A stretch of DNA of 64,000 nucleotides from Chitinophaga sancti (GCF_034087045.1 NZ_CP139247.1:3312001-3376000), one strand, 5' to 3'; shown: positions 15,541 through 26,033, numbered from the stretch's first letter. Translations and numbers: made by a program. Notes: a model not told the origin generated them from the letters alone.

Positions 15541-16989
15541 ATGCTGCCATTTCAGACCCTCATCCCCCTGAACAAAACCTTAGCCCTGCCTGTCTACAGG
15601 CAGATTGCCAATGCTATTGCCCAACATATCAGGAACGGAATCATAAAGCCCGAAACGGCCCTTCCAGGTACCCGTGAAATGGCTGAAACGCTGGATGTAC
15701 ATCGCAAAACCGTCGTCGCTGCCTACAGTGAATTACAAATTCAGGGATGGATCCTCGTCACTCCCCGGAAAGGATTTTATGTAGCCGGCAATCTACCGGA
15801 ACTGAAACCCCGTGAATGGCAACAGGAAGGCGCCAGTGGTTATGGCAAACAAATGTCTGCTCCCTTCAATGTGCTGACATCCAATTACCAGGGTAGTATC
15901 TACCCTCCGCATACTCCATTCCGCCTCATTATTGACGATGGCTGGCCGGATACCCGTTTAGCACCGCTGGACTTACTGATGCGGGAATACAGAAGTCTCC
16001 TGAAATTCAAATACAAAAACCCGGTTACTGGCACTGTCACAGCCGGCGCTCTCAGTCTCCGGGAAGCGATGGTAGACTACCTCTCTGAAACAAGAGGTAT
16101 CAAAGCTGACATCCCGAACCTCCTCATCACCCATGGCGCCCAGATGGCCATTTACATTGCCGCACGCCTTACCATTACCCCAGGTGCCCATGTGATCGCT
16201 GGCACACCCGGATATAACACTGCCAGTCAGTTATTCCAACACCTGGGTGCGAACCTCCTCACCGTACCTGTGGATGAGCAGGGCATAGATACCGACGCCG
16301 TTGCCGCTATCTGTAAAAAGCATCCTATCAGCATGCTCTATGTCATTCCTCATCACCATCATCCGACTACCGTTACCTTAAGTCCTGCCAGAAGAATGCA
16401 CCTGCTGGAACTGGCAGCACAATACAATTTTGCCATCATCGAAGACGATTATGACTATGGCTTCCATTATAATTCCTCTCCCTATCTGCCGCTGGCCAGC
16501 GGGCAGCATGATGGAAGAGTGATCTACATAGGCTCTTTTTCCAAATCGCTGGCGGCTTCTGTACGTATCGGATTTCTGGTAGGTGCGGAAGACTTTATCC
16601 AGCAAGGCATCTACCTCCGCAAATTACTGGACCTGAAAGGCAACCACCTGATGGAAGATGCGCTGGCGATACTGATTAAAAACGGAGACATGTCCCGCCA
16701 CCTGAAAAAGGCGAATAAGGTCTATCATACCCGGTTACAGCACCTGACTACGCTACTGGATACATGTATGCCGGGGGCAGTAGAATATACTGTACCTATG
16801 GGTGGCATGGCCATCTGGTCGCAGTTCAAAGTGCCTTTAAAAACATTGTCGGCACATGCAGCAAAGCAGGGTCTTTACATCAGCGATGGCTCTTTTTATA
16901 TGGTGAAAAATGCCTGCCGGATTGGGTTTGCATCTTTGACTACACAGGAAATGGACGAGGCCATCACAATCTTAGCCAGCGGTATTTAA
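15541..16989 (+). CDS. MocR/PdxR-type GntR regulator with aminotransferase domain
   Basis: 482 residues. The N-terminal winged helix of the GntR family covers about residues 10-80 (LPVYRQIANAIAQHIRNGII, then PGTREMAETLDVHRKTVVAA). A fold-type I aminotransferase domain follows (about 115-480). The PLP lysine is K335 in GSFSKSLAAS, and IIEDDYDYGF carries the cofactor-contacting Asp. Such proteins use PLP or an amino-acid adduct as effector and often control vitamin B6 or amino-acid genes. It is divergent from the GNAT gene, which may be the target. No pdx genes are seen nearby, so the effector is open. Confidence 0.93.
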   Translation: MLPFQTLIPLNKTLALPVYRQIANAIAQHIRNGIIKPETALPGTREMAETLDVHRKTVVAAYSELQIQGWILVTPRKGFYVAGNLPELKPREWQQEGASGYGKQMSAPFNVLTSNYQGSIYPPHTPFRLIIDDGWPDTRLAPLDLLMREYRSLLKFKYKNPVTGTVTAGALSLREAMVDYLSETRGIKADIPNLLITHGAQMAIYIAARLTITPGAHVIAGTPGYNTASQLFQHLGANLLTVPVDEQGIDTDAVAAICKKHPISMLYVIPHHHHPTTVTLSPARRMHLLELAAQYNFAIIEDDYDYGFHYNSSPYLPLASGQHDGRVIYIGSFSKSLAASVRIGFLVGAEDFIQQGIYLRKLLDLKGNHLMEDALAILIKNGDMSRHLKKANKVYHTRLQHLTTLLDTCMPGAVEYTVPMGGMAIWSQFKVPLKTLSAHAAKQGLYISDGSFYMVKNACRIGFASLTTQEMDEAITILASGI

Positions 16990-17050
16990 TCCCTTGCATT
17001 TCGGGGATTTTCTTTGTATTATTATCCATTGCTTATCAACTGGATTTATT

Positions 17051-18394
17051 ATGCAGAGAAAATTATGCCTGGCTTTAGCCTGTATTGTCATGTCCTTTAA
17101 CGTTTCCGCTCAAAAAACCAGCAACGACCCTGAAAAAGAGAAATGGTTCATGGACCTTGGTCTTGGGATGTTTATTCACTGGAGTGTGGATGCCCAGCTG
17201 GGCGCTGTGATCAGCCATAGTATGGCGGGTGCCTCCGACGAATACCTGGAGCGGTTTACAAAAGAATTGCCCAAAACGTTTAACCCACATAAATTCAATC
17301 CTGACGACTGGGCTGTGCTCGCTAAACTCGCGGGTATGAAATATGTGGTATTCACCACCAAGCACCACTCCGGTTTTTGTATGTGGGATACAAAGACTAC
17401 GCCTTTCAATATTATGAATACGCCTTTCAAAAAAGATGCGACCAAAGCCATCTTTGATGCCTTCCGCAAACAAGGTATCGCGATCGGTATCTATTTCTCA
17501 CCTGAGGATTTTAATTACTTATATCAGCATCATATTCCCGTAGGCAGAATGCAGCTGCCACAGCACTTTCCTGAAAAGAACCCGGGGCTGATGGCACTTG
17601 ACAAGTCGCAGCTGAAAGAACTCTTAAGTAATTACGGTAAGATCGACTTTATCTTCTTCGATGGTCCTGCCGAAGGGCTGAAAGAATACGCCTGGGAACT
17701 GCAACCGAACATCGTAGTGACCCGCGGACAAATGAATACGCCGGAGCAGGAGCTGCCTGATGCAGTTTTACCCGGTCCATGGGAGGCTTGTTTTACCATG
17801 GGTACAGACTGGCAGTATAAACCTACCAACGACCCTCAGAAATCCGGCACAGAGATGATCAATATGCTCATTGAAACCAGGGCTAAAGGGGGCAATCTCT
17901 TACTGAATGTAGGACCCAAACCGGATGGAGAAATCCAGATAGAACAGGAAGCGCTGCTGCGTGAACTGGCCCTGTGGCAGTTTGCCAATAACGAAGCTGT
18001 GACAGGCGTACGCCCCTGGCATATAGCCAAAGAAGGCAATGTATGGTTCACCCGTGGTGGGGATAGTACGACCGTCTATGCCTTTGTACAGGGCGGTAAG
18101 GACTGGAAATATGGAGAAAGAAAAGATATGGTGTTTCACACATTGGAGGGAAATGCCCAGACCAAAGTGTCCATTTTAGGCTATGCCAGTGAGCTGGTAG
18201 AATATAAAGAAAACTTTGATGCGGGTATCTATTCACAGAATACCCCTGTAGGGCTTTTCATCAGTGCTGTAAACGGACAGCGTTTTTACACTGATCGCAA
18301 GTGGCCAAACCCTGTAGTACTAAAGATAGAGCATGTAAAATTCAAGCCGGTAGTAACGAACTATCGCCAGAGTACCATCGACGGTGCAAAATGA
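17051..18394 (+). CDS. Secreted alpha-L-fucosidase, GH29
   Basis: 447 residues from the ATG at 17051, which starts a signal peptide ending VSFNVSAQ-like (MSFNVSAQ); the frame upstream has no signal. GH29 features: DLGLGMFIHWSVDAQLG near the N-terminus, YVVFTTKHHSGFCMWDT (about 98-114), and YGKIDFIFFDG with the likely nucleophile D204. GGNLLLNVGPKPDG is the family's late signature. It removes alpha-linked L-fucose from glycans, probably in the periplasm. The C-terminal 100 residues form a beta domain. It stands alone, followed by a 13-bp stem hairpin. Confidence 0.92.
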   Translation: MQRKLCLALACIVMSFNVSAQKTSNDPEKEKWFMDLGLGMFIHWSVDAQLGAVISHSMAGASDEYLERFTKELPKTFNPHKFNPDDWAVLAKLAGMKYVVFTTKHHSGFCMWDTKTTPFNIMNTPFKKDATKAIFDAFRKQGIAIGIYFSPEDFNYLYQHHIPVGRMQLPQHFPEKNPGLMALDKSQLKELLSNYGKIDFIFFDGPAEGLKEYAWELQPNIVVTRGQMNTPEQELPDAVLPGPWEACFTMGTDWQYKPTNDPQKSGTEMINMLIETRAKGGNLLLNVGPKPDGEIQIEQEALLRELALWQFANNEAVTGVRPWHIAKEGNVWFTRGGDSTTVYAFVQGGKDWKYGERKDMVFHTLEGNAQTKVSILGYASELVEYKENFDAGIYSQNTPVGLFISAVNGQRFYTDRKWPNPVVLKIEHVKFKPVVTNYRQSTIDGAK

Positions 18395-18403
18395 TATGAA
18401 TGG

Positions 18404-18447
18404 CTGTCAGCAGGTAGGCTGATGGAGATTGGCTTACCTGCTGACAG
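18404..18447 (+). terminator. Hairpin terminator after the fucosidase gene
   Basis: CTGTCAGCAGGTA (18404-18416) and TACCTGCTGACAG (18435-18447) are exact complements with an 18-base loop, 10 bp after the stop codon. The T run behind it is weak (AATTTATTA), so termination may be partial. Confidence 0.65.
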
Positions 18448-18454
18448 AATTTAT

Positions 18455-18462
18455 TATCTTTG
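18455..18462 (+). promoter_or_regulatory. -7 promoter box TATCTTTG of the polyprenyl synthase gene
   Basis: Exact match to the Bacteroidota -7 consensus TAnnTTTG, 9 bp before the ATG at 18472. The start site would fall within a few bases of the start codon, giving a nearly leaderless mRNA. Confidence 0.55.
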
Positions 18463-18471
18463 GGGCACTTT

Positions 18472-19434
18472 ATGCAATTAGCGAAGAAGATACTAACAGG
18501 GGACCTTACACGTTTTGGCCAATATTTGCGCGAATGGATGCAGGGTGATAGTGCGCTTTTTAATAAGATCACTGACTACATTCTACGACATTCCGGCAAG
18601 CAGGTACGACCTGTATTTGTATTGCTGAGCGCCCACCTGGCGGGCAAGATCACCGAACAAAGTTACAGGGCCGCTGTATTGGTAGAGCTGTTGCACAATG
18701 CCTCGCTTGTACACGATGATATCGTAGACGATGCAGCGGAAAGGAGAGGACAAGCCTCGGTAAATGCCCTCTGGAAGAGCCGCACGGCTGTATTAGTGGG
18801 CGATGTAATGTTTTCGAACGGCATGCTGCAATCTCTCTCGATAGGCGATCATAAGATCCTGAAGATATTTTCGGACGCCATTGAAGAGACGATCATCGGT
18901 GAGCTGGAACAGCTGACACGCTCGAAAAAGTTAAATTTAAAAGAAGACGTTTATTATACCATCATCCGTCAAAAGACGGCAGCGCTGCTAAAGGCAGCCT
19001 GTAGAGCCGGCGCCGCTTCCGCCACCAATGATGAAACCATAGTTGAAAAGATTGCATTGTTCGGAGAGAAAGTAGGAATGGCCTTTCAAATCAGAGACGA
19101 CCTGTTTGATTATGGCACTGAAGATGTCGGCAAACCAGTAGGCAATGACATCCAGGAAAAGAAAGTAACCTTGCCCTTAATCTATACGATTGCCAATTGT
19201 TCCCCTGCACAGCGTAAAGAATTATTACACATCATCAGGCACCAGAATACCAACAAGCAAAGAATTGCTTACCTGATTTCAGTAGTAAAGGAATGTGGTG
19301 GCTTTGACTATGCAACTGAACGCATGTATGCCTTCAGAGACGAGGCGTTGGCCATACTCGATACTTTTGATAATACAGAAGTGAAAGATGCATTGGAAGA
19401 AATAGTACGCTATACGACTGACAGGAAGTATTAA
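18472..19434 (+). CDS. Polyprenyl diphosphate synthase (octaprenyl-type)
   Basis: 320 residues from the ATG at 18472 (MQLAKKILTGDLTRFGQYLR). Both aspartate-rich motifs are present: LVHDDIVDDAAERRG (first, DDxxD) and FQIRDDLFDYG (second). PVGNDIQEKKVTLPLIY follows the second motif as usual. The enzyme condenses isopentenyl diphosphate onto an allylic primer to make the side chain of menaquinone. Small residues before the first motif (LVELLHNASLVHDD) fit a long-chain product, but chain length cannot be fixed from this. It lies 62 bp upstream of the second sigma factor. Confidence 0.93.
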   Translation: MQLAKKILTGDLTRFGQYLREWMQGDSALFNKITDYILRHSGKQVRPVFVLLSAHLAGKITEQSYRAAVLVELLHNASLVHDDIVDDAAERRGQASVNALWKSRTAVLVGDVMFSNGMLQSLSIGDHKILKIFSDAIEETIIGELEQLTRSKKLNLKEDVYYTIIRQKTAALLKAACRAGAASATNDETIVEKIALFGEKVGMAFQIRDDLFDYGTEDVGKPVGNDIQEKKVTLPLIYTIANCSPAQRKELLHIIRHQNTNKQRIAYLISVVKECGGFDYATERMYAFRDEALAILDTFDNTEVKDALEEIVRYTTDRKY

Positions 19435-19496
19435 CAGTAAGTTAATTTAAGGAGTCAGTAATTATCCTCAACTTGCAACCACCATACTGTTGCAAC

Positions 19497-20030
19497 ATGT
19501 TGATCTTACAATTGAAAGATGGCAATGAGACGGTGTTCGAACAGGTCTATGACCTGACACACAAAAAAGTCTACCGCTATTTTCTGAAAAGAAATGCCAC
19601 ACATGATACAGCCAGAGATCTGACCCAACAAACATTTATCCGATTATGGCAATACCGTCAAACTTTAAAGGAAGACCGCACACTCGATACAAAGTTATTT
19701 ACTGTAGCTAATTCCGTTTTGATAGACCACCTGCGTCGTCATGCCCATCGGCAGCAATTACAGGATTCTTTCAGCGATCTGCAACCAGCCAGTACCCAAC
19801 AGGCTTTGCTGGCCTATGAGCAGCAGGATTACCTGCATGCTGCCATTGCCCACTTACCCCCCGTGAGGCAAAAAGTAATTCAGTTAAGATTAATCCATGG
19901 ATTTACCAACAAGGAAATCGCCCTCCACTTATCTATTGGTGTAAAAACCGTAGAAGACCACATTACCAAAGCTTTGCGGCAGGTAAAATCCATGCAGCTA
20001 CTCATCCTGCTACTCATTTGTATTAAGTAA
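19497..20030 (+). CDS. ECF-type RNA polymerase sigma factor
   Basis: 177 residues from the ATG at 19497 (MLILQLKDGNETVFEQVYDL); a TTG start at 19473 is less likely. Region 2: DTARDLTQQTFIRLWQYR. Region 4 helix-turn-helix: LIHGFTNKEIALHLSIGVKT. Short hydrophobic end (LLILLLICIK) as in the first sigma factor. The FecR gene follows after 60 bp and the SusC/SusD genes after that, so it most likely drives the locus at 21103-26921. Confidence 0.93.
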   Translation: MLILQLKDGNETVFEQVYDLTHKKVYRYFLKRNATHDTARDLTQQTFIRLWQYRQTLKEDRTLDTKLFTVANSVLIDHLRRHAHRQQLQDSFSDLQPASTQQALLAYEQQDYLHAAIAHLPPVRQKVIQLRLIHGFTNKEIALHLSIGVKTVEDHITKALRQVKSMQLLILLLICIK

Positions 20031-20090
20031 ATGTTAACAGCAGGGGATGACGATGCCGGCATGCGTAAACAATTTTGAAGTCAACTATAC

Positions 20091-21017
20091 ATGCAGATAA
20101 CTCACGCGCAATTAGACAGGTTCCTGAAAGGACTTTGTACAGCAGAAGAAGCACAGTTCATAGCTGATTACCTGCATGAGCACCCGCATGTGTTAGATGC
20201 ATTTCTTCAACAGGACTGGGACGGGACAGATGCGGATACAGCTTTGCCAGCTGGTCTGAGCGATTCGATGTACCATCAGATTGAAAAGTACACCGTACGC
20301 AGACCGCGTATGAAAAAGTGGATGTGGACGGCTGCTGCTGCGGTTGTATCTGTATTAGCAACTTTAGGGCTCTTTCAAAAAAAGAATAGCAAACCTGCTA
20401 TGATGGCTTCATTGCACACACCTGCACATAAGACTGCACAATGGCAGGTGTATAAAAATGACCAGCATAAAAAAGATACCATTTTTTTGGCAGACGGTAC
20501 CACCGTGTACTTATTTAAAAATGGCAGTATCCGTTACAAAGAAAGAGAAGTATACCTGCAAGGTAAAGCTACCTTCAATGTGACCAAAGATGCACATGCT
20601 CCATTTATGGTATATGCAGGCCCTGTAACGACAACTGTATTAGGTACAAGCTTTAATATAGACCAACACCAGAAACAGGTAATTGTAACATTATATAGCG
20701 GTAAAATAGCGGTTCAACAGGCATCAATGAAAAAAGTAGTTATGCAGCCAGGGCAACAGTTAGTATACAATGATTTCGTTGTACCTACGGTAGCCACCAG
20801 TGATTCTGTATTCAATAATACACCTGTAGCAATAGTATTGGATGCATTGTCCAGAAGATACAACAGCGTGATCCGGTATGATCCGGGTCCCCTCAGGCAT
20901 CACTACTTTACAGGTTCCGTCATGCCAACAGATTCATTGCAAACTATCCTGCATGTAATCGGCCAGATGAACGGACTGACAGTGACACAGGTAAATGATA
21001 CCGTAATAATCAGATAA
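20091..21017 (+). CDS. FecR family anti-sigma factor
   Basis: 308 residues. The N-terminal cytoplasmic part (about 1-80) is followed by one membrane segment (MWTAAAAVVSVLATLGLF, about 84-101). The periplasmic FecR domain spans about 125-215 (LADGTTVYLFKNGSIRY, then TTVLGTSFNI), and a C-terminal DUF4974-like domain about 240-308. It holds back the sigma factor at 19497 until a signal arrives. The SusC that follows lacks a visible STN domain, so the signal route from transporter to FecR differs from the first locus or uses another receptor. Confidence 0.92.
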   Translation: MQITHAQLDRFLKGLCTAEEAQFIADYLHEHPHVLDAFLQQDWDGTDADTALPAGLSDSMYHQIEKYTVRRPRMKKWMWTAAAAVVSVLATLGLFQKKNSKPAMMASLHTPAHKTAQWQVYKNDQHKKDTIFLADGTTVYLFKNGSIRYKEREVYLQGKATFNVTKDAHAPFMVYAGPVTTTVLGTSFNIDQHQKQVIVTLYSGKIAVQQASMKKVVMQPGQQLVYNDFVVPTVATSDSVFNNTPVAIVLDALSRRYNSVIRYDPGPLRHHYFTGSVMPTDSLQTILHVIGQMNGLTVTQVNDTVIIR

Positions 21018-21102
21018 ATAATACATCGCCCTTACGATAATGGGGAAATGCAGATATACCAATCTGCAAAGGGCTCCCTTTTGCACTAAACAAACATTAT
21101 GT

Positions 21103-24100
21103 ATGAGACCATTACAAACGACTTTGAAATTTGCCACCTGGCTGCTATGCCTGTTTGTATGTCAGACTGCCTGGGCACAGGCGCTGACAGGCAGTGTGCT
21201 TAGCGATAAAGGCGACCTGTTGCCCGGTGTAAGTGTGCAGGCCGAAAACCAGCGCACACACCAAAAGTATGCTGCTTTGTCCGATGAACATGGCGTATTT
21301 GAATTCAAAAAATTAATTGTAGGAGAAACATATGATCTGAGCTTTACTTTCATGGGCTATGCGCCCGGTAGTTATAAAGGCTTTGTAATTAAACAGGAAG
21401 GAAACAATTCCCTCATGATCCGTCTGCATGAGGATGCAAAAGGATTGAATGAAGTCGTTGTTACTGCACTGGGTGTGAAAAAGGAAATTAAGAAGATCGG
21501 TTACGCCGTGCAGGAAGTAAAAGGTGCTGACCTGGTAAAAGCCAGAGATGCCAACCCCGTAACCGGCCTTACAGGAAAGGTCGCCGGTTTATCCGTTGCT
21601 GCCAATCCTGAATTAATGGGTACACCTTCACTGGTGATGCGCGGTAACCAGATCACTTTGTTTGTTGTGGATGGGGTACCTATCAGCAGCGATACCTGGA
21701 ATATCAGTCCTGACGATATTGAATCCTACAGTGTGCTGAAAGGCCCTGCTGCCGCTGCTTTGTATGGGAGCCGTGCACAGTATGGTGCCATCCTTATTAC
21801 TACAAAAAAGGCAAACCCTAAGCGCGGTTTCGTGGTAGAAGTAAATTCTACCAACTCCTTTGATAAAGGATTCATTGCCGTGCCACATGTTCAACATGAA
21901 TACGGTGGTGGTATGTATGGACTGTATGCTTATGCTGATGGATTTGGTGGTGGCTTGCAGGATGCGCAGTACCAGCTGTGGGGACCCCGCTTTCGTGGTC
22001 AGTTGCTGCCGCAGTATGATGGGGAGTACGATGCAAATAATATCTACACCACTACTTTCGGTGACCAGGTGTATAAAGGACATATCAAACCAGCACCTTA
22101 TCTGAACAGGGGGTATGTAAATGGAAAAGGCAACCTGGAACGCTTTTTAAGAGCAGGGTTTCAAACGACCAACAACATTTCCTTGTCTGCTTCCGGTGAG
22201 AAATATGCGATGCGTTTTTCTTTATCCCAATCTCACCAGGAAGGCATCGTTCCAAATACAGGCGTGAATATTGTGAACTTCAACGCTACCGCATCTTACA
22301 AGGCATCTGACCGTTTGACCTTTAATACGAATTTTAATTTCAGCCGTACTTATACACCCAATATCCCTGACGTCACATATGGCCCTAACAGCCTTGTGTA
22401 CGATCTGTCTGTATGGACAGGCGATGAGTGGAGCGTTACTTCTCCTGACATCAGGGGCAAATGGCAACCGGGGTATAAGGATGTGAAAATTGTTTTCCCT
22501 GAGCACGTACATTACAATAACCCATGGATGATGGTGGAGGACTGGTTGCGTGGTCACTACAAGACAGATGTGAATGGGTATATCTCTGCCAACTATAAAC
22601 TGGATAAACACCTAGATGTATCCGGCCGTACACAGGTCACGACCTACAACTTATTACGTACTGAGAAAATGCCGTGGGGCGCTTATACCTATGCCAGAAC
22701 ATTGGGTCAGGGTGATTACCGTGAAGACAGAAGGAACATGTTTGAAAGCAATACAGATGTAATGCTGAACTATAACTACAATGTTACGCCACTGTTGAAC
22801 CTGACAGGTCTGGTCGGCGCCAACTGGAGAGAGTTCACGTATAGCTCTAACTTTACTTCTACTGACTATCTCGTAATTCCCAAGGTATATAACTTCAGTA
22901 ACTCCCTGAATGCCCTGATGACGAACAACTTCAATTCAGACATGCGGGTACTGAGCACATATGCCTCTATGGATGCGGGCATCGGCAGATATGCTACTTT
23001 ATCATTCACAGGAAGAGTAGATAAATCATCTGCTTTACCAAAAGGTAGTAACGTCTACTTCTATCCAAGTGTAGCTGTCGCTTCTGTGATCTCTGATTAT
23101 ATTAAACTGCCCGGCTTTATTTCATTCCTGAAAGTACGTGGTTCCTATGCTACTGTACATGGTGATGCCACTGCGGCTACTATCGGCGCTACACCTTATA
23201 ATACCTATACACAGTTAAGTGGTTCTACTGCAGGCACCCTGACGACTAACTTTTCACAATATGGTATCAACTACCTGAGCCCATATAATGGTCCTGACTA
23301 TTCCTTACAATCTGTGTACGCCACTTCCAAGCCTTATAATAATGTAACTGCCGCGTCTTCATCCACTAATATTTTTGACCCAAATATCAAGACGTTCAAT
23401 CGTGTGAACTTTGAAGAAGGATTTGATATCCGCTTCCTGGAAAACAGGCTGGGCTTCAGCGCCACTGCTTTTCAATACATAGATGGTCCGCAGATATTGC
23501 AGAATGCTGTATCCCCTGCTTCAGGATACACCGGCTATTATATCAACGCCCTGAAGACAAAAAAGACAGGGTATGAACTCACATTGAATGGTACCGCCAT
23601 CAAGTCAAAAGACTTCTCCTGGGATGTACTCGTGAACTGGTCTACCTACAAAGATGTGTATGCTGAGCTGCCTCCGGGTCAGACTTATTACAATACCTTC
23701 TTCAAAAAGGGAGACAGAACGGATAAATTATACAACACCGGTTTTGTGAAATCACCAGATGGACAGATCGTATACGATGCAGGCGGAAAACCACTGAAGA
23801 ACCCTGTGAACCAGTTCCTGGGTTATATGAACGGGGATTTTCAATGGGCAATCAACAACTCTTTCAGGTATAAACAATTGTCACTCAGTTTTCAGTTTGA
23901 TGGAAATGTGGGTGGTGTGATCAGTAACAGGTTGTATTCACTGACTATGCAGGGTGGTGCTAACATCGCTACAGTAGAAGGCGCGATTGGGAAATCAAGA
24001 TTGGATGATGATGCGAATGCAGGGGTGAGCAGTTATAAAGGTACCTATGTAGGCCAGGGTGTACGGGTCTCCAATGGGGCAGCTATTAAGTATGACAACT

Positions 24101-24456
24101 TCGGAAAGATCACCAACTACAGTGAATTGCAGTTTGCGCCGAATACATCGACCAGCACAGTACAAACCTGGGCTACCCAGTATTATGGCCAGATCCAGGA
24201 AGGTATGCTGACGAGCAAAACCTATGCAAAACTGAGAGAGGTAGTGATTGGATATGCATTACCAAAGCCATGGCTGAATAAGACTTTCATCAGCAATGTG
24301 AACGTATCGCTGGTGGGCAGGAACCTGCTCTATTTCTATAAAGATAACAAGTACAAAGGTATCGATGTAGAACAGTACAATACAGCCAGCGCCGCTTCCG
24401 GTCTGCAAACACCTACTACGAGAAGGTTTGGTTTTAATCTGAATGTTGTGTTTTAA
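21103..24456 (+). CDS. SusC/RagA TonB-dependent transporter without STN domain
   Basis: 1117 residues from the ATG at 21103 (MRPLQTTLKFATWLLCLFVC), which begins the signal peptide ending QTAWAQ; the frame upstream of it has no signal. A carboxypeptidase-regulatory-like domain (about 24-115) is followed by the box LNEVVVTALGVKKE, the plug with DDIESYSVLKGPAAAALYGS, and a long barrel ending FGFNLNVVF. There is no STN domain. It forms an operon with the SusD gene 19 bp downstream and the glycerophosphodiesterase behind it. The imported compound may contain a phosphodiester, which is inference from context. Confidence 0.94.
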   Translation: MRPLQTTLKFATWLLCLFVCQTAWAQALTGSVLSDKGDLLPGVSVQAENQRTHQKYAALSDEHGVFEFKKLIVGETYDLSFTFMGYAPGSYKGFVIKQEGNNSLMIRLHEDAKGLNEVVVTALGVKKEIKKIGYAVQEVKGADLVKARDANPVTGLTGKVAGLSVAANPELMGTPSLVMRGNQITLFVVDGVPISSDTWNISPDDIESYSVLKGPAAAALYGSRAQYGAILITTKKANPKRGFVVEVNSTNSFDKGFIAVPHVQHEYGGGMYGLYAYADGFGGGLQDAQYQLWGPRFRGQLLPQYDGEYDANNIYTTTFGDQVYKGHIKPAPYLNRGYVNGKGNLERFLRAGFQTTNNISLSASGEKYAMRFSLSQSHQEGIVPNTGVNIVNFNATASYKASDRLTFNTNFNFSRTYTPNIPDVTYGPNSLVYDLSVWTGDEWSVTSPDIRGKWQPGYKDVKIVFPEHVHYNNPWMMVEDWLRGHYKTDVNGYISANYKLDKHLDVSGRTQVTTYNLLRTEKMPWGAYTYARTLGQGDYREDRRNMFESNTDVMLNYNYNVTPLLNLTGLVGANWREFTYSSNFTSTDYLVIPKVYNFSNSLNALMTNNFNSDMRVLSTYASMDAGIGRYATLSFTGRVDKSSALPKGSNVYFYPSVAVASVISDYIKLPGFISFLKVRGSYATVHGDATAATIGATPYNTYTQLSGSTAGTLTTNFSQYGINYLSPYNGPDYSLQSVYATSKPYNNVTAASSSTNIFDPNIKTFNRVNFEEGFDIRFLENRLGFSATAFQYIDGPQILQNAVSPASGYTGYYINALKTKKTGYELTLNGTAIKSKDFSWDVLVNWSTYKDVYAELPPGQTYYNTFFKKGDRTDKLYNTGFVKSPDGQIVYDAGGKPLKNPVNQFLGYMNGDFQWAINNSFRYKQLSLSFQFDGNVGGVISNRLYSLTMQGGANIATVEGAIGKSRLDDDANAGVSSYKGTYVGQGVRVSNGAAIKYDNFGKITNYSELQFAPNTSTSTVQTWATQYYGQIQEGMLTSKTYAKLREVVIGYALPKPWLNKTFISNVNVSLVGRNLLYFYKDNKYKGIDVEQYNTASAASGLQTPTTRRFGFNLNVVF

Positions 24457-24475
24457 ACCTGTTAAAAATTAAAGG

Positions 24476-26029
24476 ATGAAAAAGCTCATCATATTCGCAG
24501 CTGCTATCATTGGTATGAGCAGTTGTAAAAAAAGTTTCGAAGATCTGTATGTGAATAATAACAAGCCTACCTCAGTACAGGCCTCCTTATTATTCAATGG
24601 GTTGCTGGCCGGTATTGTCGATGCACCGGGCGGACAACTGGACAGGATCAGTCAGTACCAGTTACAGAATAACTCTTACTTTGGTAATAACCAGTATAAC
24701 TTCGGATCGGGTGATAACCTGTACCTGAACCTGACGAATGTAGTCAATATGGAAAAACAGGCATTGGTGGCTGGTGCGGCTGCGAAGAATCCCTATGCCG
24801 CATTGGGTAAATTTTTCAGGGCCTATTTCTTTGCGAAGATGAGTCTTGAAATGGGTGATATTCCCATGACGGATGCATTGGAAGGCGCCACCAACCTGAA
24901 ACCAAAATACGATGATCAGAAGACGGTATTCAGCCAATGTCTGAACTGGCTGGATAGCGCCAATACAGATCTCGCCGCCTTAATCGCAGCAAATGATAAA
25001 ACGTTATCGGGCGATATGTATTTCTCCAATAACCTGAAACAATGGCAGAAGGTAGTGAACACGTATGAATTAAGATTACTGATTCACTTAAGCAAAAAAG
25101 CCAATACAGACGAAGACCTGAGAATACCTGAGCGGTTTGCAACGATTGTAAATAATCCTGCCAGCTATCCGATCATGACCAGCATGTCCGACAATCTGCA
25201 ATATGTATGGCTGAACCCAACCAATAAGTATCCGTTGAACAAGGAATCCTTTGCGAATGGTTCTTTGAACAACAGTGCATCTACCTACGTAGGACTTTTG
25301 ACCACCCTGAAAGATCCAAGGGTATTTGTTACCACAGATCCTGCGCCGGGTGTTGTATCTTCCGGTGGCAGTCCTACTGATTTTTCTTCCTTTAAAGGTG
25401 GGGATATTGGTGCAGATATGGGTGTATTGGCTACGCAGAATGGTGCCGGCGTGATCAGCTATATCAACAGATGGAGGTATTATTCAGGTTATACCGCAGA
25501 GAATACTTTTATCATTGGATATATCGAAATGTGCTTCAACATTGCAGAAGGTATCAATAGAGGCTGGGTGGCAGGAGATGCAGAAGCCTACTACAAAGCA
25601 GGTATTAAAGCATCCTGGAGCTTTTATGGCGTACCTGAGGCAGGTGCGATGACAGCTTATTCACTGCCACTGGGCATACCTATCACGGGCCCTTATGTAC
25701 AATCAACTGTGAATGTGAATTTCGAAAATTACTATGCACAATCCAATGTTAAATATGCAGGAAATAATGATGATGGGTTAACAGAAATACTACAGCAGAA
25801 GTATATTGCTTTCTTTTGTAACAGTGGTTTAGAGCCGTATTTTAACTGGAGAAGAACGAAAGTACCCACCTTCAGCACCGGTGTAGGAAATGGTAACAAC
25901 AACATGGTCGCTATGCGCTATAAGTACCTGTCACAGGATCAGTCTGCAAATACAGCCAATTACAATGCAGCGATCGTACAATACGGCAATGTAGACGACA
26001 TCAATGGTATAATGTGGATTTTAAAATAA
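24476..26029 (+). CDS. SusD-like outer-membrane lipoprotein (SusD-like family 2 type)
   Basis: 517 residues with a lipoprotein signal (AAAIIGMSSC, Cys at about 17). The start FEDLYVNNNKPTSVQASLLF and the later KTVFSQCLNWLDSANTDLAAL are typical of the SusD-like branch that begins with 'N-x-N-P' patterns. The C-terminal LQQKYIAFFCNSGLEPYFNWRRT is the usual family end (whole-household QKYIA and W-R-R). It caps the SusC at 21103. Stop codon and the next start are 4 bp apart, so the three genes are one operon. Confidence 0.92.
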   Translation: MKKLIIFAAAIIGMSSCKKSFEDLYVNNNKPTSVQASLLFNGLLAGIVDAPGGQLDRISQYQLQNNSYFGNNQYNFGSGDNLYLNLTNVVNMEKQALVAGAAAKNPYAALGKFFRAYFFAKMSLEMGDIPMTDALEGATNLKPKYDDQKTVFSQCLNWLDSANTDLAALIAANDKTLSGDMYFSNNLKQWQKVVNTYELRLLIHLSKKANTDEDLRIPERFATIVNNPASYPIMTSMSDNLQYVWLNPTNKYPLNKESFANGSLNNSASTYVGLLTTLKDPRVFVTTDPAPGVVSSGGSPTDFSSFKGGDIGADMGVLATQNGAGVISYINRWRYYSGYTAENTFIIGYIEMCFNIAEGINRGWVAGDAEAYYKAGIKASWSFYGVPEAGAMTAYSLPLGIPITGPYVQSTVNVNFENYYAQSNVKYAGNNDDGLTEILQQKYIAFFCNSGLEPYFNWRRTKVPTFSTGVGNGNNNMVAMRYKYLSQDQSANTANYNAAIVQYGNVDDINGIMWILK

Positions 26030-26033
26030 AACT